Source: SZAS-103 sp038323475
GTDB taxonomy: Bacteria > Pseudomonadota > Gammaproteobacteria > Xanthomonadales > Xanthomonadaceae
Direction of reading: 5' to 3'
Assembly (NCBI GenBank): GCA_038323475.1
Contig: JBBQHA010000072.1
Location: 1 to 16,511 of the forward strand
DNA: 16,511 bases
Positions 1 to 6,791 of this stretch are shown here, in pieces (positions within the stretch are counted from its first letter, which is position 1; each line of letters starts with the position of its first letter). The position numbers and the translations under genes are program-made. Below the pieces are notes generated by a model. The model was not told the DNA's origin. It did no database searches and saw only the letters and a list, made by a program, of their open reading frames with translations.

Positions 1-1045
1 TCACCAGCAGCGGCGTCCAGCCGAGCAGGAAGAATCCCGCGTAACGCGACCCGCGCCACCACGCGATCACGCTAGCGGCCAGGATCAATGGCCCGCCGAG
101 GATCAACAGCGGATTGATCAGCACTGACGAGACCAGGATCAGCCCGGGAATCGGCAAGCTCCCCAAGGCCATCAGCACGCCCGTCGTCACGCCAAGGGAA
201 AGTACCGCGGTGCGCATCCTCGGCGCGTAGTGCGCGAGTTCCGCGAACCGCGCCACGAAAAGGGTCGCGAATAGCACCGACAGCGCGGTCGCGGCGCGCC
301 CCCACGCGTTCGGCGCAAGCGCCAGCCATGTCCACTCCAGCGGTGCGGCGACGTAACCTGTCTGGATCGCGAGGATCAGGGCGTACGCGAGCACGTAGCC
401 TGCGTAGTGGACGAAGGTGAAGTCGCGCAACTCGATCGCGAACAGCAGGGCCATCACCGCCATCGCCGCCATGATCGCGAAACACGCCGTCGCGAGCGCG
501 AGCCAGCGCGCATCGTCGCGCCGGAATTCCTCGGGAGTCACCAGCGCGAACCGCAACGGCGCGGCGACCACGCGGCCGGACTCCATCCTCAACAGCAATG
601 GGGCATCGCCGAGCGCCGCGCGATCGAGCGCGAAACCGATCCGTCCATGGCCCTGCCATCCGACGCGCGGTTCCATCACGCTCGCTCGAAACACCGGTTC
701 GCCCTGCGCGGGAAACATGCTGATCGGCTGCAACCCCGGATCCCTGATCTCCAGCATCCAGTCGCCGGCGGGCCAGCGCTGGGCAGCACCCAATCGCTCG
801 CCTGGCGGTGCCAGGCGTATCCACGCGCCGTGTTCGCCGGCCGGAATTGCACTGAGTCGAGACGGATCGAAACGCACTTCGGCCGCATCCGCGGGCGCAT
901 TCCGCACGTTTGCCGCGTTGTCGGACGGAGCCGCCGCGCGCCAGCTTCCGCTCAGGGGCAGCGCCTGCGCGGGCAACGTCAGCAACAGCAGCAGGCACGC
1001 AATCGCAACGTGGGCAGCAGAAGGTCGCGGACCGCCCACGTTCAT
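1..1045 (-). CDS. 7TM-DISM family membrane sensor, N-terminal part (truncated by window edge)
   Basis: The reading frame is open from position 1045 to the left edge (348 complete codons) without a stop. It begins with a likely signal peptide (residues 1-28, hydrophobic core IACLLLLLTLPAQA). A periplasmic region of about 150 residues follows, matching the position and size of a 7TMR-DISMED2 domain. From about residue 182 come closely spaced hydrophobic helices (near 182-205, 211-231, 248-267, 279-296, 299-325 and 335-348). The stretches RDFTFVHYAGYVLAY and AGFFLLGWTPLLV resemble conserved 7TM-DISM helices. In known family members this sensor module precedes a GGDEF, histidine kinase or similar output domain, which would lie outside the window. 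The start is uncertain: ATG codons in frame at 1084 and 1087 would add 13-14 residues, and no start has a clear ribosome site. The 1045 start gives the best signal peptide. The family call is by pattern recognition. Confidence 0.75.
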   Translation of the reverse strand, partial: MNVGGPRPSAAHVAIACLLLLLTLPAQALPLSGSWRAAAPSDNAANVRNAPADAAEVRFDPSRLSAIPAGEHGAWIRLAPPGERLGAAQRWPAGDWMLEIRDPGLQPISMFPAQGEPVFRASVMEPRVGWQGHGRIGFALDRAALGDAPLLLRMESGRVVAAPLRFALVTPEEFRRDDARWLALATACFAIMAAMAVMALLFAIELRDFTFVHYAGYVLAYALILAIQTGYVAAPLEWTWLALAPNAWGRAATALSVLFATLFVARFAELAHYAPRMRTAVLSLGVTTGVLMALGSLPIPGLILVSSVLINPLLILGGPLILAASVIAWWRGSRYAGFFLLGWTPLLV

Positions 1046-1182
1046 GCCGGGATCGATGCCGAAGGAGATCCGATCATGCCGCATCATCGCATGGCGTATG
1101 CGGGCGCCGGATGCGACGCGTCGCACACTCTGTCGACCAGCGCCGCCGGACCAGCCCGACCCTTACCGTTCCACTCGATCGA

Positions 1183-1653
1183 TCAGGTGCGCTTTGCTGG
1201 AGGGTCGCAACGATCCGTGCTGCAGGCTTGCGCGCGCAACTGGGCCCGCTGCGCCGCGCGCGCGATCAGCCAGCCGAAGGCCGCATTCAGGCGCAGTCGC
1301 GACAGCAGCATGCGATTCCTCGCGACCCACGGATACGCGCGATCCCACAGCGGACGCAGCCAGCGATTGCCCCAGACGCGCGCTACATTCTCGAGTCCGG
1401 CGATGCGATAGGCGCGCTCGAAGACCGCGACGCCACGCAGCCACTGTCCGCTGTCGTCGCGCGCATGGATGCTGCGCATGAGGTCGGCGCGCGTGAATCC
1501 CGCAGCCGCGGTCTCGCGTTCATCGAAATCGGGGGCCGAGCAATCCAGCAGCCGCAACCGGGCTTCGCCGCCATACCTCTGCAGCGCATGCATCTCGGTC
1601 GCGCACAGCGGGCAGGATGCGTCGTAGTAGATGGTCAGGTCCGGGCCGTGCAT
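1183..1653 (-). CDS. DCC family (DUF393) thiol-disulfide oxidoreductase-like protein
   Basis: A 156-residue protein starting MHGPDLTIYYDASCPLC. The N-terminal YYDxxCPLC motif, with cysteines 14 and 17 as a CxxC pair, is the signature of the DCC/DUF393 family. These small proteins are predicted to adopt a thioredoxin-like fold and take part in thiol-disulfide chemistry, but their substrates are not generally known. The segment RAYRIAGLENVARVWGNRWLRPLWDRAYPWVARNR matches the usual C-terminal half of the family. No signal peptide is visible, so a cytoplasmic or membrane-peripheral location is inferred. The ATG at 1653 lies 5 bases after the stop of the upstream GbsR/MarR gene, so the two are probably one transcript with coupled translation; there is no strong ribosome site of its own. 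The frame stays open upstream, but that stretch is antisense-like sequence within the regulator gene. Confidence 0.88.
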   Translation of the reverse strand: MHGPDLTIYYDASCPLCATEMHALQRYGGEARLRLLDCSAPDFDERETAAAGFTRADLMRSIHARDDSGQWLRGVAVFERAYRIAGLENVARVWGNRWLRPLWDRAYPWVARNRMLLSRLRLNAAFGWLIARAAQRAQLRAQACSTDRCDPPAKRT

Positions 1654-1658
1654 CGTCG

Positions 1659-2234
1659 TCACTTCGCCTTGCCCTGGCGCAACAGCTTCTGGATCTTGCT
1701 GCCGAGCTTCATGACCTTCATCAAGGTCGCCGGTTCGAGCCGCAGCATTTCCTCGCCCCACGAGGATAGGGCCGTCATCAAGGCCAGCGTGTCGCGGATG
1801 CGCGCCTTCGCATCCGCGCCCTCCTGCGCGAACGCCGGATCGGCGACGCAATTCTGCAGCAACGCGATCGTCGGATCGAACTCGCGGGCCTTGCGCTCGC
1901 TCACGACCGTGCGGAACAGTTCCCACACGTCCTTCGATGTCTCGAAGTGATCGCGGCGGTCGCCGACCAGATGCGTCACCCGCACCAGGTTGAAGTTCTG
2001 CAGTTCGCGCAGACTGGTGCTGACATTGGAGCGCGCGACGAGCAGGACCTCGGCAATTTCCTCGGCATGAAGCGGCCGCCCGGACAGGTACAGCAGCGCA
2101 TGGATCTGCGCGACCGTGCGGTTCACGCCCCAGCGCGAGCCCATCTCGCCCCAGTGCATCACGAAGCGGCGGCTGATCGCGGGCAACGCATCGGCGGGCG
2201 CGTCGGGTGGAGCGGAAGCGATCTGTGGCTGCAT
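1659..2234 (-). CDS. GbsR/MarR family transcriptional regulator
   Basis: A 191-residue cytoplasmic DNA-binding protein. After a short low-complexity N-terminus, residues of about 22-95 form a winged helix-turn-helix: GEMGSRWGVNRTVAQIHALL, then HAEEIAEVLLVARSNVSTSLRELQ (recognition helix) and NFNLVRVTHLVGDRRDHF (wing). The GxRxGxxxxxAxIhaLLYLSG start is typical of the GbsR-type subgroup rather than compact MarR proteins. The C-terminal half is helical and probably serves dimerisation. It is the first gene of a two-gene unit with the DCC protein and is divergent from the SDR gene. The inverted repeat at 2292-2311 overlaps its own promoter, so autoregulation and control of the SDR gene is a reasonable inference. 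The ligand is unknown. The start at 2234 lacks a strong ribosome site. Confidence 0.9.
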   Translation of the reverse strand: MQPQIASAPPDAPADALPAISRRFVMHWGEMGSRWGVNRTVAQIHALLYLSGRPLHAEEIAEVLLVARSNVSTSLRELQNFNLVRVTHLVGDRRDHFETSKDVWELFRTVVSERKAREFDPTIALLQNCVADPAFAQEGADAKARIRDTLALMTALSSWGEEMLRLEPATLMKVMKLGSKIQKLLRQGKAK

Positions 2235-2265
2235 CGTCGCGATACCCGAATCGGGGGAATTGCCG

Positions 2266-2294
2266 TTGCGCCCATGCTAGTTTGGTCGTATATT
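2266..2294 (+). promoter_or_regulatory. Predicted sigma-70 promoter of the SDR gene
   Basis: On the plus strand TTGCGC (2266-2271, 4/6 match to -35) is followed after 17 bases by TATATT (2289-2294, 5/6 match to -10). Transcription would start near 2301, leaving a leader of about 38 bases that contains the ribosome site AAAGGAA at 2327-2333, five bases before the ATG at 2339. The -10 box and start site overlap the inverted repeat. A second -10-like GATAAT (2316-2321) has only a poor -35 and would give an extremely short leader. Confidence 0.5.
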
Positions 2295-2302
2295 TCTGTC
2301 AA
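2274..2302 (-). promoter_or_regulatory. Predicted sigma-70 promoter of the GbsR/MarR-DCC unit
   Basis: On the minus strand a perfect TTGACA -35 element (2302-2297) is followed, after exactly 17 bases, by TAGCAT (2279-2274), a 4/6 match to the -10 consensus. This would start transcription near 2267, about 33 bases before the regulator's start codon. The -35 box lies inside the inverted repeat at 2292-2311, so a protein bound there would block it. Predicted from sequence only. Confidence 0.6.
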
Positions 2303-2311
2303 TACAGAAAT
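2292..2311. promoter_or_regulatory. Inverted repeat, likely operator for the GbsR/MarR regulator
   Basis: A perfect 8-bp inverted repeat, ATTTCTGT-CAAT-ACAGAAAT, with a 4-bp spacer, sits in an unusually AT-rich island in an otherwise GC-rich window. Its size and symmetry fit a dimeric winged-helix regulator. It overlaps the -35 box of the minus-strand promoter and the -10/start region of the plus-strand promoter, the expected place for a repressor controlling both directions. The partner protein is inferred from adjacency. Confidence 0.65.
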
Positions 2312-2338
2312 GTCAGATAATAATACAAAGGAACGTCC

Positions 2339-3304
2339 ATGCAGGACAGCCGCAATGCCACGCCCACGCGCGTACTGGTGCTTGGCGGCACCGGGTTCAT
2401 CGGCCGGCACGCCGTCGAAGCATTACTGGAGTCCGGCTGCGAGGTCGTGGTCGGCAGCCGCCGCCCCGAGCGCATCGAACGCCGCATCCCGACCCTGGCC
2501 GATCGCTGCGGACATCGCCAGACGCGCATGGAACGGTTGACCAACGCGCAGGACTGGACGGCCCCGCTCGCGGACATCGATGTCGTGCTGAACTGCGTCG
2601 GCATCCTTCGGCAGCGGGGTCGCGAGACGTATCGTCGCGTGCATCACCTGTCGGTCGCCGCACTGGGGGAAGCCTGCCGGCTGCGCGACCAGCGCTTGAT
2701 CCACGTATCCGCACTCGGCCTGCATGCCGGCGCGCGCAGCCGTTTCCTGCGCTCCAAGTGCGATGGCGAGAACGCGATACGCGCCAGCGGCGCCGATTGG
2801 CGCATCGTGCGTCCATCGTTGCTGGACGGCGACGGCGGCTATGGCGCGAAATGGCTGCGCCGCGTCGCCGGATGGCGGGTGCATGCCCTGCCCGCCGATG
2901 CGACCGGCAGGATCGCCGTCCTGCACGTCGCCGATCTCGGCGAAGCGCTCGCGCGGCTTGCGTTGTCGCCGCCCGGCCCGGATACCGGCGATGAAGCGCG
3001 CATCTTCGAACTCGGCGGAGAAAGCCGCCATACCCTCGGCGAATACCTGGCGGCGCTCCGCCTTCAGCGCAGCGACAAGCCCGCCCACTGCATTCGCGTA
3101 CCATCCATCCTCGCGCGGCTTGGCAGCCACTTGTGCGACTTGCTGAGCGTCTCTCCGTATTCGTTCGGACACTGGGAACTGCTGCGCCGCGACAACTGCC
3201 CGCGCGTGAATCGCCTGCCGGAATTGCTGGGGCGTGCGCCGCGAGCGATCGGACCCGGATTCCATGCTCCAACGCCTGGCTGGATCGATATCGTTCGCGC
3301 GTAG
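2339..3304 (+). CDS. Atypical SDR / NAD(P)H-binding epimerase-like protein (NDUFA9-like)
   Basis: A 321-residue protein with an N-terminal Rossmann fold. The dinucleotide motif GGTGFIG is at residues 16-22, after the beta strand RVLVL. DVVLNCVGIL (about 81-90) and LIHVSALGL (120-128) are the following core strands, and ADWRIVRPSLLDG (152-164) is the conserved RPs segment of atypical SDRs. The usual catalytic YxxxK reads FLRSK (136-140), so the tyrosine is a phenylalanine; this suggests a binding or chaperone-like role, as in the NDUFA9-like SDR_a5 group, rather than a classic dehydrogenase. I see no DoxX-type membrane tail, which related proteins sometimes carry. A good ribosome site (AAAGGAA, 2327-2333) supports the ATG at 2339. 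It is divergent from the GbsR/MarR-DCC unit and is followed 54 bases later by the RNase gene. Confidence 0.85.
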   Translation: MQDSRNATPTRVLVLGGTGFIGRHAVEALLESGCEVVVGSRRPERIERRIPTLADRCGHRQTRMERLTNAQDWTAPLADIDVVLNCVGILRQRGRETYRRVHHLSVAALGEACRLRDQRLIHVSALGLHAGARSRFLRSKCDGENAIRASGADWRIVRPSLLDGDGGYGAKWLRRVAGWRVHALPADATGRIAVLHVADLGEALARLALSPPGPDTGDEARIFELGGESRHTLGEYLAALRLQRSDKPAHCIRVPSILARLGSHLCDLLSVSPYSFGHWELLRRDNCPRVNRLPELLGRAPRAIGPGFHAPTPGWIDIVRA

Positions 3305-3358
3305 CCGCACTTGGCGCCGGCCACCCACCCGTTTTGCCGCTGCACGAGGAGTTTGCCG

Positions 3359-3811
3359 ATGCGTCGCTGGACGGTACCAATTCTTGCGATGCTGGCGATC
3401 GCGCTGTTCCTGTGGTTGCGGCAACCAGCGGCACCGCTGACGGGCGGACCTGCCGCGGCATCGATCCCTTCCACCGATGCAGCACCGGCTGCACCTGCGC
3501 CGCCCAGCGACCGCAACGCGGCATCCCAGAACACGTCGTCCGGCGCGCTTCCATCGGAAGTTGCCGACACGCTTGCGCTGATCCGGCGTGGCGGTCCATT
3601 TCCGTATCACCAGGACGGCGTCGTGTTCCAGAACCGCGAACATCGACTTCCGGGCGAAGCCTACGGCTACTATCACGAGTACACCGTGGCGACGCCGGGC
3701 GTGGCCGACCGCGGCGCGCGACGCATCATCGTCGGCGGCGAGCCTCCAGCTGTCTACTACTACACCGGCGACCACTACCGGAGTTTCAGCACACTCGAGG
3801 TGCCACGATGA
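3359..3811 (+). CDS. Barnase/RNase Sa-like guanyl-specific ribonuclease, membrane-anchored or secreted
   Basis: A 150-residue protein. Residues 5-20 form a hydrophobic N-terminal segment (signal peptide or anchor). An Ala/Pro/Ser-rich linker runs to about residue 63, and the catalytic domain occupies about 66-150. The domain contains GVVFQNRE, YGYYHEYTV, TPGxxxRGxRRIIxGG and YYTGDHYRSF, the hallmark blocks of the N1/T1 microbial RNase family. By alignment with RNase Sa the catalytic residues are Glu107, Arg118, Arg122 and His139, all present, so the enzyme should cleave RNA after guanosine. The start was set at 3359 because GAGGAG (3346-3351) lies seven bases upstream; a longer in-frame start at 3311 has no such site. 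Its stop overlaps the ATG of the barstar gene (ATGA), giving a tightly coupled enzyme/inhibitor pair. The likely target is extracellular RNA or competitor cells, by analogy with barnase. Confidence 0.92.
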   Translation: MRRWTVPILAMLAIALFLWLRQPAAPLTGGPAAASIPSTDAAPAAPAPPSDRNAASQNTSSGALPSEVADTLALIRRGGPFPYHQDGVVFQNREHRLPGEAYGYYHEYTVATPGVADRGARRIIVGGEPPAVYYYTGDHYRSFSTLEVPR

Positions 3812-4257
3812 GCGCGACCGACCTGCGATCGATGCTCGCCGATGCGCGCAGCGCCGGCGCGATGCTGGTCAGCGAGGACGATCTGCCTGATCTGCGCAGC
3901 GCCGCACAGCGCAACGGCTTCCTGTGCAGACGGATCGACCTCGCCGGCTGCCGCACCAAGCCGGAACTGCTCGATCGGATCGCGCGCGGACTGCAGGTCC
4001 CGGCGACGTTCGGTCGCAACTGGGATGCACTGTCCGACTGCCTCGGCGACCTCGGCTGGCTGCCTGCGAAAGGCTACTGGATCGAGTTTGCGAACGCGGC
4101 GGCGTTCCGGCTCGCGTCGGCGGAGGATTTCGACACATTGATGTCGATCCTCGACGACGGCGCTGCGGGTTGGACCAAGCGGAAAATCGCGTTCTGGAGC
4201 GCGCTGGCGTTGCCGGATGCGCAGATCGATGCGCTGGATGACGATGCGGTGGATTGA
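3808..4257 (+). CDS. Barstar family ribonuclease inhibitor
   Basis: A 149-residue cytoplasmic protein without a signal peptide. The barstar-like domain covers about residues 35-135. Its diagnostic helix, TFGRNWDALSDCLGDLGW (67-84), aligns with the barstar segment that plugs the barnase active site; Asp73 and Asp77 correspond to barstar Asp35 and Asp39. WIEFANAAAFR (91-101) and KIAFWSAL (126-133) match later conserved blocks. The protein is longer than classical barstar (about 90 residues) because of an N-terminal extension of about 35 residues. The ATG overlaps the RNase stop by four bases, with GAGG (3797-3800) seven bases upstream. Its role is to neutralise RNase retained in or returned to the cytoplasm. 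The stretch upstream in the same frame is antisense-like sequence from the RNase gene. Confidence 0.92.
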   Translation: MSATDLRSMLADARSAGAMLVSEDDLPDLRSAAQRNGFLCRRIDLAGCRTKPELLDRIARGLQVPATFGRNWDALSDCLGDLGWLPAKGYWIEFANAAAFRLASAEDFDTLMSILDDGAAGWTKRKIAFWSALALPDAQIDALDDDAVD

Positions 4258-4356
4258 TGCGTCCGGCTTGACCTGATGCCGTGGCGCGCAAACGATGCGA
4301 GTCGTCGCCAACAATCCTGGTGAAAGTCGCTTTGCTTCAAGCCCCGATCCAGGCGA

Positions 4357-4980
4357 TCAGCTCCCGAACGCAGGATGCATCACGCGCTCGAAGAACTGCC
4401 GCAGAGTCTCCGGCTTGAGCACCAGCACGAACGCGACACCGTAGGCAGCGCCCCACAAGTGCGCGCTGTGGTTGATGCGGTCGCCGCCGCGGCGGTTGGC
4501 CCAGATCGTGTAACCGACGTACGCGACCGCGTACACGATCGCCGGAATCGGCAGGGCGAAGAAGAAATAGATCATCGACCACGGCTGGAACAGGATGTAG
4601 GCGAACAGCACCGCCGACACCGCGCCGGATGCGCCGAGGCTGCGGTATTCCGCGTCGTCGCGATGCTGGAAGTAAGTCGGCAGGATCGAGACGATCAGCC
4701 CGAGCAGGTAGAAGAACGCGAAGCCGTACGCACCGAGGCTGGCGTTGATGATCCCTTCCATCGTCCGGCCGAAGAAATACAGGGTGATCATGTTGAACAG
4801 CAGGTGCTGCATGTCCGCATGCACGAGTCCGTAGCCGATGAAGCGCGAGTAGTCGTGACCACGGGTGATCGCCGGCGGCCAGAAGATCAGTTCGTTCATC
4901 ACTTTCGGATTTCCGAACGCGACGAACGAAACCACGCAGGTGATCGCGATGATGATGACGTTCGACGAGATTCCGTCCAC
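4357..4980 (-). CDS. Rhomboid family intramembrane serine protease
   Basis: A 207-residue integral membrane protein with about six hydrophobic helices. HADMQHLLFNMITLYFFG (54-71) is the conserved second-helix block. GASG (116-119) carries the nucleophile Ser118, and NHSAHLWGAAYG (170-181) carries the second catalytic residue His174. These form the Ser-His dyad of rhomboids, which cut transmembrane substrates in the inner membrane. The substrate cannot be told from sequence. The start is a GTG at 4980, five bases after the stop of the GST gene, implying one transcript and coupled translation; no strong ribosome site is visible. An internal ATG at residue 28 would delete the first helix and is less likely. 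Confidence 0.9.
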   Translation of the reverse strand: MDGISSNVIIIAITCVVSFVAFGNPKVMNELIFWPPAITRGHDYSRFIGYGLVHADMQHLLFNMITLYFFGRTMEGIINASLGAYGFAFFYLLGLIVSILPTYFQHRDDAEYRSLGASGAVSAVLFAYILFQPWSMIYFFFALPIPAIVYAVAYVGYTIWANRRGGDRINHSAHLWGAAYGVAFVLVLKPETLRQFFERVMHPAFGS

Positions 4981-4985
4981 GCCGA

Positions 4986-5660
4986 TCAGCCCATGCCCTG
5001 GATCGGGCCGCCCTTGGCGAGCGCGCGCTGGTACGCCGGGCGCGCATGGATGCGTTGCAGCCAGTCCCAGAGTTTTGGCCGGCTCGCATCAAGACCGCCG
5101 CGCATGCTCGCGGCCTCGATCGGATAGCTCATCTGGATGTCGGCGCCGGTGAACGCATCGCCGGCGAACCACGCGGACTTGCCGAGTTCGGCTTCCATCC
5201 AGTCCAGGTGCAGCTTGATCTGCGGCGCGACATAGCCGCTGCGCACCTTTTCCGACATGGCGCGCACGATCGGCTTGATGAAGAACGGCATCGGCGCCTT
5301 CGGCAACCGCGCGAACACCAGGCTCAACAGCAGCGGCGGCATCGCGGATCCTTCGGCATAGTGCAGCCAGTAGGTGTAACGCAGCCGTTCCGGGGAACCG
5401 GCTGGGGGCTTGAGTCCGCTGCCCTCCCCGTATGTCTCGACCAGATATTCGACGATCGCTCCCGACTCCGCGACCGTCGCGTCGCCATCGACGATGACCG
5501 GCGATTTCCCGAGCGGATGCACCGCGCGCAGCGATGGCGGCGCCAGCAGCGTTTCCGGATCGCGCTTGTAGAGCACGATCCCGTACACAAGGCCGAGTTC
5601 CTCCAGCAGCCACAACACGCGCTGCGAACGCGAGTTTTCGAGATGATGGACGGTGATCAT
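4986..5660 (-). CDS. Glutathione S-transferase family protein
   Basis: A 224-residue cytoplasmic protein. The N-terminal thioredoxin-like domain (about 1-80) begins MITVHHLENSRSQRVLWLLEELGL. It includes GKSPVI with the cis-proline and VAESGAIVEYL, whose Glu-Ser pair binds the gamma-glutamyl part of glutathione. The all-helical C-terminal domain includes GDAFTGADIQMSYPI, the family's usual N-capping/hydrophobic-staple region. It probably conjugates glutathione to electrophiles or acts as a glutathione-dependent reductase; the substrate is unknown. The start at 5660 is favoured over an in-frame start at 5687 because GAAGGA lies eight bases upstream and the beta strand begins right after the methionine. 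The rhomboid gene follows after five bases. Confidence 0.92.
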   Translation of the reverse strand: MITVHHLENSRSQRVLWLLEELGLVYGIVLYKRDPETLLAPPSLRAVHPLGKSPVIVDGDATVAESGAIVEYLVETYGEGSGLKPPAGSPERLRYTYWLHYAEGSAMPPLLLSLVFARLPKAPMPFFIKPIVRAMSEKVRSGYVAPQIKLHLDWMEAELGKSAWFAGDAFTGADIQMSYPIEAASMRGGLDASRPKLWDWLQRIHARPAYQRALAKGGPIQGMG

Positions 5661-5867
5661 GCAAGCAATCCTTCGTGATATGAGCATGATCGTACAGTGT
5701 CCTTATTGCCGGCGGTTTCTGGCAACCTAGCCGCTTGGATTCCGTCCATGGCTCGACAAGTCCACTACGAACGAAATCGAATCACCCGCCATTCGCCCTG
5801 GGTCCGTCGAAAGCGCGGACGCTGACTTTTCTCATATTTCCAGCAGTCCAATGCAAGGCCGCCAAGC

Positions 5868-6782
5868 ATGTCCGACGCCCGTTACCTGCAACTCGATGTG
5901 TTCGCCGACAGGATCGGCGGCGGCAATCCGCTCGGCGTGGTGCTCGATGCATCAGACTGGAGCGACGCCGCGATGCAGTCCTTCGCCGGCTGGACCAACC
6001 TCGTCGAAACCACTTTCCTGCTGCCACCGACCGCGCCGAAGGCGAGCTATCGCCTGCGCATTTTCACCCCGACCCGCGAGATCCCGTTCGCGGGCCACCC
6101 GAGCATCGGCAGCGCGCACGCCGCACTGGACTTCGGCGGGACCGTGCCGCAGGCCGGGCTCATGATCCAGGAATGCGCAGCAGGCCTGCTGCCGATCCGC
6201 GTCGAGGGTGAAGGCGCGACCCGCCGGCTGTTCGTGCAGGCGCCGCCGGCAAAAGTCCTGCATACCGGCATCGACAATCCTCACCTGCGCAGCGTGCTCG
6301 GCGGTCTTGCGCTCGGATCCATGCCGCCGGCCTTCGTCGAAGGCGGACGCCGCTGGTGGATGGCCGAATTCGCCAGCGAATCCGGGCTGCGCGACTGGCA
6401 CCCCGACCACGCCGCGATCGCGGCGCTCGCGAAGGCGACCGACAGCCTCGGCCTGTGCGCATTCGCACGCACCCACAATCCCGAATACGAACTGGTCGTG
6501 CGCGCATTCCCCGCGGGAGTCGGCATCGTCGAAGACCCCGCCTCCGGCGCCGCGAACGGCCTGATCGCCGCCTACATCGCATGGCAGGAACCGGACGGAC
6601 CGCTCGCGCGCGGCTATCGCGTCAGCCAGGGCCGCGAGATGGACCGCGACGCGCGCATCCGCATCCGCATCGAGGGCGACGCGGTGTGGGTCGGCGGACG
6701 TACGCAAACTGTCGTCGTCGGCACGACACACTGGAATGCTGATGCAGCGCACTTCAGGCGGGATGGCCTTCCGGCCGGATGA
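5868..6782 (+). CDS. PhzF family isomerase / epimerase-like protein
   Basis: A 304-residue protein of the PhzF/diaminopimelate epimerase-like fold, built from two similar halves. Conserved blocks are LDVFADRIGGGNPLGVV (9-25), VETTFLLP with putative catalytic Glu47, the signature FTPTREIPFAGHPSIGSA (66-83) with His77, and EDPASGAANG (222-231) in the second half. In Pseudomonas PhzF the equivalent Glu45 catalyses isomerisation of a dihydro-hydroxyanthranilate during phenazine synthesis. Most homologues, however, lie outside phenazine clusters and have unknown substrates, and no other phenazine gene is present here. A weak ribosome site AAGG is at 5855-5858. The gene is divergent from the GST gene across 207 bases and ends nine bases from the convergent S9 peptidase. 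Confidence 0.92.
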   Translation: MSDARYLQLDVFADRIGGGNPLGVVLDASDWSDAAMQSFAGWTNLVETTFLLPPTAPKASYRLRIFTPTREIPFAGHPSIGSAHAALDFGGTVPQAGLMIQECAAGLLPIRVEGEGATRRLFVQAPPAKVLHTGIDNPHLRSVLGGLALGSMPPAFVEGGRRWWMAEFASESGLRDWHPDHAAIAALAKATDSLGLCAFARTHNPEYELVVRAFPAGVGIVEDPASGAANGLIAAYIAWQEPDGPLARGYRVSQGREMDRDARIRIRIEGDAVWVGGRTQTVVVGTTHWNADAAHFRRDGLPAG

Positions 6783-6791
6783 AACCCGGAA

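Noticed and set aside
72..998. Closed 308-codon frame on the minus strand
   Set aside because: Extremely Arg/Ala/Gly-rich with no domain pattern; the neighbouring frame from 1045 gives a coherent signal peptide, periplasmic domain and membrane helices.
407..1481. Two long overlapping plus-strand frames
   Set aside because: Composition typical of antisense reading in GC-rich DNA (Arg, Ser, Ala, His); they lie opposite the 7TM-DISM gene.
2316..2321. GATAAT as the main -10 box of the SDR gene
   Set aside because: The matching -35 is poor and the implied leader would cut into the ribosome site; TATATT at 2289-2294 fits better.
2397..3775. Two minus-strand frames of 400-450 codons
   Set aside because: They lie opposite the clearly recognisable SDR and RNase genes and show no family motifs.
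4258..4356. Terminator between the convergent barstar and rhomboid genes
   Set aside because: No stem of useful length followed by a T-run was found in these 99 bases.
5868..6782. Phenazine biosynthesis cluster suggested by the PhzF homologue
   Set aside because: No other phenazine gene is in the window; PhzF-like proteins are widespread outside such clusters.
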